Origin: Rhodanobacter ginsengisoli | GTDB taxonomy: Bacteria > Pseudomonadota > Gammaproteobacteria > Xanthomonadales > Rhodanobacteraceae | Length of the DNA: 64,000 bases | Reading direction: 5' to 3' | Assembly: GCF_042657065.1 (NCBI RefSeq) | Contig: NZ_JBHSNF010000004.1 | Span: forward strand, 267,737-331,736 | Shown: positions 35,755 through 43,810 of the stretch, one piece after another | How positions within the stretch are numbered: position 1 is the stretch's first letter | Layout: the number at the start of each line of letters is the position of its first letter | Position numbers and translations under genes: made by a program | The notes under the pieces: generated by a model | The model's database searches: none | What the model saw: the letters and a program-made list of their open reading frames with translations, nothing else | What the model was told of the DNA's origin: nothing

Positions 35755-35797
35755 GGGTCAGCATCTCGCTGCCCAAGGGGATAAGTGAACCTGACCC
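35755..35797. repeat. REP-like inverted repeat
   Basis: GGGTCAG (35755-35761) and CTGACCC (35791-35797) form an inverted pair around AAGGGGATAAGTGAAC. It resembles the GGGTCAGGTTCACTT-type repetitive elements I associate with xanthomonad genomes, though this is from memory only. It sits 10 bp left of the second 40-bp repeat. Confidence 0.4.
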
Positions 35798-35807
35798 GGC
35801 GTTGAGC

Positions 35808-35847
35808 GCGGCCAAGGTGCCGGAATTTTTGAGTCGTAGGTTTGCGG
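35808..35847 (+). repeat. 40-bp direct repeat, copy 2
   Basis: This is the partner of 34904-34943 with four mismatches. The reading frame continues after it as FLSRRFAGIGFEQLL and stops at 35958-35960, with no start codon or ribosome site of its own. It therefore looks like a detached gene tail. Confidence 0.7.
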
Positions 35848-36139
35848 GTATCGGCTTCGAGCAGCTGCTGCGCGTCAGCGGCCCGGACCTGAGGTTATGG
35901 GTGCTCTCGAATGATTGCCATAAATGCCCTATGGCAAGCCATTCTTGCTGGCACGAGTAAGACACCTACCGTCAAATCTACCGTCAGCGGGACGGGGCTG
36001 TCTTTCGCTACCTAACCAAAGACCACGACCATTAAACACCCGCCAGACAGCGGAAAAGGTCGGCACCCCTCATTTCACCTCCAAAATCGACATCAACCAC
36101 GACCTGTCCGTCGCGCCGAACCGCAGTTTGCAATTGTGC

Positions 36140-36823
36140 CTACACCTCCTCCTCGAGCGCTTGTCCTTGCTCACGAAGCCAGACACGGGCCTCTTCCACC
36201 TTCGGTACCTGCGCTCGCACCACGTTCCAGAATCGTGCCGTATGGTTGGCCTCGATCAAGTGAGCGAGTTCATGTGCGATCACATAATCTATGACGAAGG
36301 TAGGAGCTTTGATCAAGCGCCAGTTGAAGTTCACACTATCTTTTATTGTGCAGGAGCCCCAGCGGTAGCGGTTGTCAACGATACGGGCGCGCTGAAACTC
36401 AACGCCGAGGGATCGGGCGAAACTGGACACCCGCGGCAGGATCTTTTCATTGGCTCTCGCGATGTACCACTCGCGCAGCGCCATCTTCCGCTTCGCCACT
36501 TTCGACGCAGGCACCAAGAAACGCTGGTTGAACTGGACGGCGTCAAGTCCTGCGGCGACCACCTCAACGCGGTACTGCCGGCCGAGATACAGCGCAGACT
36601 CTCCGTTGACGAGCTCCTTGCCCGGAGGGTGGGGCAGGTCACGGTACTTCCGCGGATCCTTGCGCTTCTCGAAGATCCAGTGCCGCTTTGCCTCGACGAC
36701 CTGACGGATGGCCTCGTCCGTCGCTCCCATTGGCGCATGCACTACAACCGTACGGTCGCGCTCAACCACAATCGTAAGCTTGCGCCTCTTTCCGGACCGT
36801 TGGACTGTGTAGGCAAAATCCAC
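36140..36823 (-). CDS. YgjP-like (DUF45) zinc metallopeptidase
   Basis: The protein is 227 residues. The zinc motif HELAHLIEANH is near 185-195, preceded by the family segment RWGSCTIKDSVNFNWRL, as in YgjP/SprT-like DUF45 proteins. No signal peptide or membrane segment is visible, so it is cytoplasmic. It is the last gene of the restriction operon, starting 5 bp after the hsdR stop. DUF45 genes are frequent companions of type I restriction modules; the role is unknown and might involve turnover of the restriction complex. That role is an inference. Confidence 0.85.
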   Translation of the reverse strand: MDFAYTVQRSGKRRKLTIVVERDRTVVVHAPMGATDEAIRQVVEAKRHWIFEKRKDPRKYRDLPHPPGKELVNGESALYLGRQYRVEVVAAGLDAVQFNQRFLVPASKVAKRKMALREWYIARANEKILPRVSSFARSLGVEFQRARIVDNRYRWGSCTIKDSVNFNWRLIKAPTFVIDYVIAHELAHLIEANHTARFWNVVRAQVPKVEEARVWLREQGQALEEEV

Positions 36824-36828
36824 GCGTA

Positions 36829-39800
36829 CTACTCCGCAAACACGATGATGTCGTTGTTCTTCTCGGCGATCTCCATGACGCGGCTGATGATGTGTGCCCG
36901 CTGTTTTCGCAGGCTGGGCATCGACTCGAACTCAGGCGCGAGTAGAACGTTCTGGATCTCTGCTTTCAACTTGTTGCGCGCCGGGATGCTTTCCCAGAAC
37001 CCTCTCAATCGCAGCTCGCGTTCGACGACGAGGAACACCTTCTGCGTCAGGTCGACCAGGTGGCCGACTGCATCTTCCTCCGTCATGCCATAGTGCGCGG
37101 CGGCTTCAGCAACCGTCTTTGCTTCGATTTCGCCCGAGCCAATTCCTATCCCGAACAGCTCACGCTTAAACATCCGGAACAGAGGCATCTGCTTCTTGCG
37201 GTGTAGCCCGTAGGTTGGTTCCTGGCTTGCACTGATGATCCGCTGCCGGAGCTGCTCCAATTCCTCGTAGATCTTGTTCCAGTTGTCACGAAACTGTTCG
37301 AAGATAGTCGCCAGGGCTTCAGCGAAGGAAGCCTGAAGCTCCGGATCATCATTGAGGTCGACGTCGAGGTGGTGGCGGATGGCATGCTCGATCTCGGCCG
37401 CCTTAGTCTTGGTTCGCCGCTGCCCACCGACGTTTTTCTGAAAGTCCTCATCGAGGATCGAAATCGGGGGAACTTTGACATCAATGCCCCGAGACTCAAG
37501 ATGGGCATCCGTGATTGCACGAAGTTTCGCGGGGATCCCTTTCATGCTCAGCCGCTGGTCGCGGAAGTGCTTCCCGGCGAGGACATTGATCTCGACTAGC
37601 GCCTGGTAGTCGCCCATGAATTCAAGCGCTTGGCGGGCAGGGAACAGAAGATTGAGCGCCTTGGTAAGCCGCTTGAATGCGAGCATGAACTCAAAGCGAA
37701 TGTCCTCATCGTAGAACACGTCGTAGAAGGCATCGTGATCGCCCATGTCCGTGAGTCCGTGCTTCTGGAGCAGAGCCATCACGGCGGCGTGAGCGTCCCG
37801 AAGTTCCTGCAACTCTTCGTCGGGAAAGCTCAGGGCATCAACGATTTCCTTCTGCTCGCGCTCATCGTAGGTGTCGATTGCCTTCTTGAGGTGATGGCCG
37901 ATACCGACATAATCCACCACGAAACCCTTGTCCTTGGACTCGCCGCCCACGCGGTTCACGCGAGCGATCGCCTGCAGCAGATTGTGAGCGACCACGACCT
38001 TGTCTAGATACATCACCTGCTCGACCGGCGCGTCGAAGCCGGTCAGTAGCATGTTGTTGACAATCAGGATGCCCATGTCACCGTTGACACCATCCTCCTC
38101 GCCTCCAAACGACATCTTGAAGCTCTTAATGCTCGCTTCGTGTCTGGAAGAATCAGAGTATTCCTTGAGATGCGGCAGATCGTTATGGCGGCTGGAGATC
38201 ACCACGTCTGTCTTCATGGCCCTGAGCCGGTCAATGTCCAGCTTGTGTGGGTTGGCCTGCTCCAGTTTCGCGACCGCCGCCACGAGCGCCGCGTCCAGAT
38301 GTTTCTTGTAGCGCACGGCTGCCTCACGTGAGGTCGCCACTACTTGCGCCTTGTAACCGTTGGGGAACACGTGCGTGAGGTAGTGCTCCACCATGTCTTT
38401 GGCCTTGGCCTCGACGGTGGGCTCTGCTTCGAGATAGGCGCCCCGCGACCCATAGCCGAGGATGTCCAGACGCTCTTGCAGGTTGTAATCGCTGAACACA
38501 TCCTCGAACGCCGCGTCCATCCCGGCCTGATCGGGAACCTCGGCATTGTGCGTGCGGCCTTCGTAAACGATCTCCAACGTCACACCGTCCTCGATGGACT
38601 GACGCATTGTGTACTTGTCGATGTAGTCGCCAAACACCTGTTCGGTCTTGTCGATCGGCGTGCCGGTGTAGCCTATCTTGGCAGCGTTGGGGATACCCTT
38701 GTCGAGGTTGGCGCCAAGCAGCTTGTACTGCGATCGGTGGGCCTCGTCGGTCATGACCAGGATGTTGGGGCTGGCGTTCAGCTCCGGGAAGGTCTCGGAC
38801 AAGTCCGCCTCGCGGAACTTGTGAATCATGGCCATCACCAAGTCGGAAGTGTCGGCCGTGAGCAGTTCCTTGAGCCCCTTGATACTGTCGGCCAGCTTCA
38901 CGGAAAAGCCGATGCTCTGGCTCGTTTCGGAAAGTTGCTGTTCCAACTGGGTGCGGTCGGTGACGAACACGACCTTCCAGTGCGAGAGTTGCGCGTGGCG
39001 GTACATCTCCCGGACCATGAACATCATGGTGAGCGATTTGCCGGAGCCCTGTGTGTGCCAGATGATGCCGCTGCGCTCGCGAGGGTTGTGGCCTTCAAGT
39101 AGCCGCTTCACTGCCAACTTCACTGCCCGGAACTGCTGATAGCGACCGACTACCTTGATTGTCTGACCTTTGTCATTCGTCGAGAAAAGCGTGAACGTGC
39201 GAATCAGGTCGAGCAGGTTGTCCAGATCGAGCATGCCGGCGACCAGACGCTGCTGGTCGTTGGGGCTGCCTGAGCCGTGGTCCAGCTCGTCCACGGTCCG
39301 TGGATAGGGATCGGCCCACCGGTAAAAGTACTTTTCGGTGTGTGTTGTGATGGTGCCAAACTTCGCTTCCTGCCGACAGGTCGCCACCACGAACTGGTTG
39401 TAGTAGAAGAGCGGCGCATTTCCCTCCCCCTTGGCCCCGCGCTGCTCGCTGTAGCGCAAAAGTTGGTCGATCGCCTCGGGAATCGCGTCGTTGACCTTGG
39501 GCGACTTGCACTCGATCACGACCACCGGGAGGCCGTTAAGAAAAAGCACGATATCGGGAATGATGTGGTACTCGGTGCCGAGGACGCGCAGCTTGAACTG
39601 GCAGATGGCGATGAAGCGGTTGTTGTCGCGCGCCATAAAGTCCACGAATCGGACAGTAGGGCTCTTGTCTCCGGTCTGACGATTCTCGCTGACGCTGGTG
39701 TTCTCCAGCAGGAGCTGGAACAGATGTTTGTTGTTCTCCAGGAGGCTAGTGCTCGGGAAGCTCGAAGTGAGTTGCTTGACGACCTCCTCGGTCTGGTCGT

Positions 39801-40020
39801 CTTCAAGCCACGGGTTGATGAGCTTGAGCCTCTCGCGCAATACCGGCAGTAGAACGGCGTCGGTGAAGCTCTCGCGATATGTGTCAGCCGGAGTCTGCTT
39901 TTGGTCCGTGAGGTCAATGACCTCCCAACCTAGGCCAGCGAGTTGATCGAGCAGTGGCTTCTCAACGTGCTGTCGCTCGTCGAGCTTGATGTGTTTCGGA
40001 GTCTCGCCCTGGAGAGTCAT
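36829..40020 (-). CDS. hsdR: Type I restriction enzyme R subunit HsdR
   Basis: The protein is 1063 residues. The N-terminal PD-(D/E)xK nuclease has Asp156 and ECK (Glu170, Lys172). The superfamily 2 translocase follows, with Walker A HTQGSGKSL (Lys328), DEAH at 425-428, and later motif VNNMLLTGFDAP, then a helical C-terminus. It translocates DNA and cuts unmodified DNA together with HsdM and HsdS. Its ATG overlaps the stop of the DUF262 gene by ATGA. It is separated from hsdMS by the CBASS pair and the DUF262 gene. All catalytic motifs look intact. Confidence 0.95.
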   Translation of the reverse strand: MTLQGETPKHIKLDERQHVEKPLLDQLAGLGWEVIDLTDQKQTPADTYRESFTDAVLLPVLRERLKLINPWLEDDQTEEVVKQLTSSFPSTSLLENNKHLFQLLLENTSVSENRQTGDKSPTVRFVDFMARDNNRFIAICQFKLRVLGTEYHIIPDIVLFLNGLPVVVIECKSPKVNDAIPEAIDQLLRYSEQRGAKGEGNAPLFYYNQFVVATCRQEAKFGTITTHTEKYFYRWADPYPRTVDELDHGSGSPNDQQRLVAGMLDLDNLLDLIRTFTLFSTNDKGQTIKVVGRYQQFRAVKLAVKRLLEGHNPRERSGIIWHTQGSGKSLTMMFMVREMYRHAQLSHWKVVFVTDRTQLEQQLSETSQSIGFSVKLADSIKGLKELLTADTSDLVMAMIHKFREADLSETFPELNASPNILVMTDEAHRSQYKLLGANLDKGIPNAAKIGYTGTPIDKTEQVFGDYIDKYTMRQSIEDGVTLEIVYEGRTHNAEVPDQAGMDAAFEDVFSDYNLQERLDILGYGSRGAYLEAEPTVEAKAKDMVEHYLTHVFPNGYKAQVVATSREAAVRYKKHLDAALVAAVAKLEQANPHKLDIDRLRAMKTDVVISSRHNDLPHLKEYSDSSRHEASIKSFKMSFGGEEDGVNGDMGILIVNNMLLTGFDAPVEQVMYLDKVVVAHNLLQAIARVNRVGGESKDKGFVVDYVGIGHHLKKAIDTYDEREQKEIVDALSFPDEELQELRDAHAAVMALLQKHGLTDMGDHDAFYDVFYDEDIRFEFMLAFKRLTKALNLLFPARQALEFMGDYQALVEINVLAGKHFRDQRLSMKGIPAKLRAITDAHLESRGIDVKVPPISILDEDFQKNVGGQRRTKTKAAEIEHAIRHHLDVDLNDDPELQASFAEALATIFEQFRDNWNKIYEELEQLRQRIISASQEPTYGLHRKKQMPLFRMFKRELFGIGIGSGEIEAKTVAEAAAHYGMTEEDAVGHLVDLTQKVFLVVERELRLRGFWESIPARNKLKAEIQNVLLAPEFESMPSLRKQRAHIISRVMEIAEKNNDIIVFAE

Positions 40021-42143
40021 TCAGGAACTCCTTCGTCGGATTCTTCGCCATCGGCGCTTCCGATAAACAGAAGTTCCTCCCGTGCATGATCATCCTCGAA
40101 CCGGACGTCCCAGCGCTTCTCCATGAATTTCAGCAACCGGATTCCACGTTCGCGAATCTCATTGGGTCCCCAATCCTCGCAATGGGAGACTTCAATTTCA
40201 GAGTGCGAGCCGTCTGCGTAGCCGTTGCGAAGCTTGGTGCCGTCGTGGTTGCACTTGGCCTTCTTTTTTTCAACGAATGCGTCGTTCTGCAACGAAGAGT
40301 TGATCGCTGAAGAAAGCAGCAGCAGGTTACCCAGGCTATTGAGATGCGCTTCTCGCTCTCGCTTGCGAATGCCCTTGAAAACTGGCTTCCACGCCGGAGT
40401 TTCAGATTGCGGATAAATGTGCTCGATGGAGATTCTGTCCTTTGGTGTCTTGAGCAGATCCGACCAGTCGACCTTTTTCTGGCGACTGCTGGATAACAGG
40501 CTCAACTCGTACTCATAGAGAAAATATCGCAAGCCGGACCATCCGTAGTAGCCCTGACCGTTCTCGAACTTTTTCTGAAGCAGAAAATAAAACTCATCGG
40601 CATCAAAGTGCCCCTCGTCCGCGAAAGTGAAGCCCATCTGATTGCGCAGGCGCTGCTTCAGTTCAGCCAGATCCATATCGCCACGGTCGATTGCGCGAAC
40701 GGCATTGCTGAACTCCGAGCTGCGATAATTCGAACGGGTTTGGGTCAACCGGAATACCACGAAGACAAACCGCTCGATCTCTTTGAAGATGCCGATACGC
40801 TGGCCGGGATCATCGTATTTCTTCAGGATCGCCATCAATAGCGGGCGGAAGTACGCCATACCCAGCCGATTCAGGCGTTGAAGCCATTCTGTCTCTTTAC
40901 GCGTCAAATCTTCTGACATCGCTGGGTAGAACGTGCGGAACCAGTGAACTGATGAGGCCTTGAGGCTCTTGACGTAATCGCGAATCTCGTTCGGTCTTAA
41001 CTCGGCCACCATCACCAGTTCTCTGGCCTCAGTGGCTTCGGTGATCTCGAGAGCGTTCTCGTCGTCGATGTCCTGATCCGCCTCTGACGTCTGCTCCTCA
41101 GCTTCCTCCAGTTCCACAGGTTGGACCATCTTGCGATGAACACGCTGCGGCGTGAACTGCTCATCCAGCAGGAACTTGATGTAGTCTCGCCCCGTCTGGC
41201 GCGAGAACTTGAAGTACATCATCCAGTGGGCTCGCAGAAAATCATCGTCGTTTAGGGGCTTCGACTTGTTGCGCCCCAGCTGGAAGTAGACCTCTTTCCA
41301 AGCGTCGTTGACCAACTCCCGAAGGTCTCGGCGTTCCGCAGGGTCCAATTCCGCGTCGGTGTAAAGGGTCGTGAGGTAGATCAACCGATTCTTGAGTAGC
41401 TCCAGGTCAGACAGTGCCTTGCCACGGTTGTTCATGGTTTCGAAGGCGACGAACACATCGAATTCGTCCTTGATGATGTACTCGTTGAACAGGAACCGCT
41501 TGGTCAACGTGCGATAAATATTCTGCAGGCCCTCGATCCCTTGCTGCTCGTGCCACGCCCGCAGTTGCTCCATGAAGTAGCGCTTGCCATTGCTGAGGTT
41601 GAGGGTATAGAACGTCTCGCGCACCGTGCCGCCGCCCGTTTCGCCTAGAATCCGGTACCGCATGTACTCGTAGCTGGGGTTGTCGACGGTGTAGCCGAAC
41701 TTGTAGGTACGAAAGGCGTCGCCGGCCGGTTTCACTTCGAACAGAAACTTACTCTCGACGGCCGCGATGCTGAGCGTGTCGGTCAGGTAGATGAGGTTGT
41801 CTGTCAGGCCCTTGTTTTCCGGCAAACTGCGAAGCAGCTCGTTAAAGGCCTGCAGAAACAGAGTAAAGGTCGTCAGACGCTGCTGCCCATCCACGATGTG
41901 GTAAAGCTTGTACGAGTGATCGTCGACCAGCCAAAACTCCTTCGCGTCCTCGTGGACCTCGCTGACCGGAATCTCCTTCAACGTCAGTACACCGGTGTAG
42001 TGTGAGCGACCATCGGGCAGGTTAATCAGGTCCTCCCAGAAGGCGTCCAATTGTTCGCGTCCCCAGGCGTACCCGCGCTGGTAGTCGGGGATGCGGAACA
42101 GCTTTTCCTTGAAAAGACTGTCGAGTGATTTGGGTTCGTCCAT
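40017..42143 (-). CDS. DUF262/DUF1524 (GmrSD-like) nuclease-NTPase
   Basis: The protein is 708 residues. The N-terminal DUF262 domain shows IPDYQRGYAWG (about 18-28) and the ParB-like IVDGQQRLTT (about 83-92). A long helical middle with an acidic stretch (EEAEEQTSEADQD) follows. The C-terminal DUF1524 HNH-type nuclease has SIEHIYPQ near 570 and then SLGNLLLL. Such proteins include type IV restriction enzymes acting on modified phage DNA and also occur inside type I restriction operons. The ATG at 42143 has an AAGGA site six bases upstream; a TTG at 42176 would add 11 residues. It overlaps hsdR by ATGA, so the two are co-translated. Substrate is unknown. Confidence 0.88.
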   Translation of the reverse strand: MDEPKSLDSLFKEKLFRIPDYQRGYAWGREQLDAFWEDLINLPDGRSHYTGVLTLKEIPVSEVHEDAKEFWLVDDHSYKLYHIVDGQQRLTTFTLFLQAFNELLRSLPENKGLTDNLIYLTDTLSIAAVESKFLFEVKPAGDAFRTYKFGYTVDNPSYEYMRYRILGETGGGTVRETFYTLNLSNGKRYFMEQLRAWHEQQGIEGLQNIYRTLTKRFLFNEYIIKDEFDVFVAFETMNNRGKALSDLELLKNRLIYLTTLYTDAELDPAERRDLRELVNDAWKEVYFQLGRNKSKPLNDDDFLRAHWMMYFKFSRQTGRDYIKFLLDEQFTPQRVHRKMVQPVELEEAEEQTSEADQDIDDENALEITEATEARELVMVAELRPNEIRDYVKSLKASSVHWFRTFYPAMSEDLTRKETEWLQRLNRLGMAYFRPLLMAILKKYDDPGQRIGIFKEIERFVFVVFRLTQTRSNYRSSEFSNAVRAIDRGDMDLAELKQRLRNQMGFTFADEGHFDADEFYFLLQKKFENGQGYYGWSGLRYFLYEYELSLLSSSRQKKVDWSDLLKTPKDRISIEHIYPQSETPAWKPVFKGIRKREREAHLNSLGNLLLLSSAINSSLQNDAFVEKKKAKCNHDGTKLRNGYADGSHSEIEVSHCEDWGPNEIRERGIRLLKFMEKRWDVRFEDDHAREELLFIGSADGEESDEGVPE

Positions 42144-42260
42144 CACAATCCTTGGTTGATCAAAATGACTCGGCAATCAGGCGCTTCTCGATGTGGCCGC
42201 ACTCATCAAGGCGATGTTGCTTACTTGTGGTCGATTCCGTGCCGATGGCAGCTTGTCCAA

Positions 42261-42911
42261 CTACTTAGCTTGCAGCGGGTGCGATCCGAAGTCGTCGGGG
42301 AGATCGTCAAGCCTTTCGCGACACCTGAACGTCAGCGTGACCTCGCCAGTGGTCTTCCGTGTTGACCAGTAGCTTCCCCTCAGCGTCTGAGCCGGCACCC
42401 CAATGATCTCGAAGAGCATCGCGCCATCATGTGGCTGACTACGATCTTGAATCAGAACCGACGGCACACTCGTATAACAATAGGCCAGCTTGCGTACTTG
42501 CTCGTCATTGTCGATCCAGAAGTCGGCGCAATAGCTGCGGCTAGTCATCTCAGCCGTGCGCATCACGGAGCTGATTCGGCCAAACGTCTGCCGTATCGTC
42601 AGCAGTGCCGGGATCGGCCCGGGAACCTCTCCGGTATCCGGGTTCTTCCAAGTCGTTTGAAGGGACCCCTGCCAAGTGCCATCGAGGCAAGGAAAAGGTA
42701 CAAGCCAATTGCGAAAGATTCGCCACTTCCAGGCGTACAGCACGAAAACCATCCATATGAAGAGCAGAATGGGTACTGTCTTGTAGGCGATCTTCAACGC
42801 ACTCCAGATATCGTTAACTTCTGCCCCCGTTGCGAGCGCAACGGAGACGAAGCAAACGGCGAAGAGGCCGAATATGAAGAACGCGAATGGTTTGACCTTG
42901 ATGTTCTTCAT
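42261..42911 (-). CDS. cap15: Cap15-like CBASS effector (2TM plus beta-barrel)
   Basis: The protein is 216 residues. Two membrane helices (about 6-30 and 42-65) are followed by a beta-rich cytoplasmic domain. That domain contains DGTWQG, IRQTFGRI, a KLAYCYTSVPS segment, HDGAMLFEI and LRGSYWSTRKTTGEV. This fits the S-2TM-beta/Cap15 family, in which a cyclic dinucleotide binds the barrel and the protein oligomerises in the inner membrane to kill the infected cell. It overlaps the CD-NTase gene by ATGA, making the two a minimal CBASS pair. The family call comes from pattern memory and operon pairing rather than a search. Confidence 0.8.
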   Translation of the reverse strand: MKNIKVKPFAFFIFGLFAVCFVSVALATGAEVNDIWSALKIAYKTVPILLFIWMVFVLYAWKWRIFRNWLVPFPCLDGTWQGSLQTTWKNPDTGEVPGPIPALLTIRQTFGRISSVMRTAEMTSRSYCADFWIDNDEQVRKLAYCYTSVPSVLIQDRSQPHDGAMLFEIIGVPAQTLRGSYWSTRKTTGEVTLTFRCRERLDDLPDDFGSHPLQAK

Positions 42912-43810
42912 TGGTATCCAATGTGATTCCATGCTGCTTGCAGGAATTCATTCGCTTCCCGACGTGTCCATGGTTGGACAGAACGGAAAAGGTACTTCAG
43001 CTCGTTGACCTCACCCCATTCCGAGCAGTCCTCATCCTTTCGCGTGCGGCTCCACAAATCCGCAAGTACGTGTCGGACGATCGCGGTGTACGAATCCTTG
43101 CTGAAAGCATCGACGTCAGCGTTCCAGACAAGGCACTCGATCAGGAACGATGACGTCTTTTTGGCTATGGCGACATCTTCGTCCCGCATCTTGTCTCGCA
43201 ACCGCTTGAGGATGCGGATCACGCGCTTGTACTTCCGACCGGTTGCAGTGTTCCGATTCACGCCGTTGTTGTAGGTCTGCTCCGGCCAGTTGATGATCCG
43301 CTCACCTGAGTCGGGGTCAAAAGCGACGCCGGACAGATAGTGGTGGCTACCGTCGGCATTCGTCTGCCCCGTGTACCGGCGATACTCGAGCGTCGGGACC
43401 ACATCTGCATCGATACGATACGTGTTTGCGTGTACGTCGAAGGCCTTGTTCCCACGCGTGACGCCACCTTTGCCGAAATAGTCCACCAAGGCTTTCTGGA
43501 CCATGTTTTTGAAATCAGCGAACGCCATCGTGCCGGGAATGTTCCCGGCGGCTTCGCGAGACATGCCTTCTGGATAATGATCGAAGAAGGTTGCGTTGTA
43601 GCGCACGCTGATATCCACGTCGCTGTTCTGCCGGACGTTCGTGCGAGCTCTATACGAGCCTTGGGCGAAAACGGAAATGTCGAGGACGGCAAGCTGCGCA
43701 CTCGCCTTGATGGCCTTTCGTACGGCCGTCTCAGCGTTGCTGCACTTGTCAGACTCGGTTTGACCGGGTCCTTTCGACAATGACGTGAGGTTGTTTTCGG
43801 AAATATTCAC
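42908..43810 (-). CDS. CD-NTase (CBASS cyclic-oligonucleotide synthase)
   Basis: The protein is 300 residues. The nucleotidyltransferase core is GSYRARTNVRQNSDVDIS, with the GS pair at 51-52 and catalytic acids Asp64 and Asp66. A third acidic strand, DADVVP (about 134-139), follows. This is the layout of bacterial cGAS/DncV-like nucleotidyltransferases, which make a cyclic di- or trinucleotide on phage infection. The start overlaps the hsdS stop (ATGA) and the stop overlaps the Cap15 start (ATGA). No ubiquitin-like cap2/cap3 or HORMA/TRIP13 genes are present, so it is a type I-like CBASS. Clade and product cannot be set from the sequence alone. Confidence 0.88.
   Translation of the reverse strand: MNISENNLTSLSKGPGQTESDKCSNAETAVRKAIKASAQLAVLDISVFAQGSYRARTNVRQNSDVDISVRYNATFFDHYPEGMSREAAGNIPGTMAFADFKNMVQKALVDYFGKGGVTRGNKAFDVHANTYRIDADVVPTLEYRRYTGQTNADGSHHYLSGVAFDPDSGERIINWPEQTYNNGVNRNTATGRKYKRVIRILKRLRDKMRDEDVAIAKKTSSFLIECLVWNADVDAFSKDSYTAIVRHVLADLWSRTRKDEDCSEWGEVNELKYLFRSVQPWTRREANEFLQAAWNHIGYQ

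Larger units (their letters stand above)
35731..36139. other. Scar-like intergenic region at the left edge of the defence island
   Basis: No gene is supported in these 409 bp. They hold an inverted repeat (35755-35797), the second copy of the 40-bp repeat (35808-35847) and a run of short frames. Base composition falls toward AT to the right of about 35900. The tandem similarity CTACCGTCAAAT/CTACCGTCAGCG at about 35966-35988 is also notable. The mixture looks like remnants left by past insertions. Confidence 0.5.

Noticed and set aside
35961..36035. Short frame reading DTYRQIYRQRDGAVFRYLTK
   Set aside because: It looks protein-like, but is under 25 codons, follows a stop directly and has no start; possibly a remnant, not annotated as a gene.
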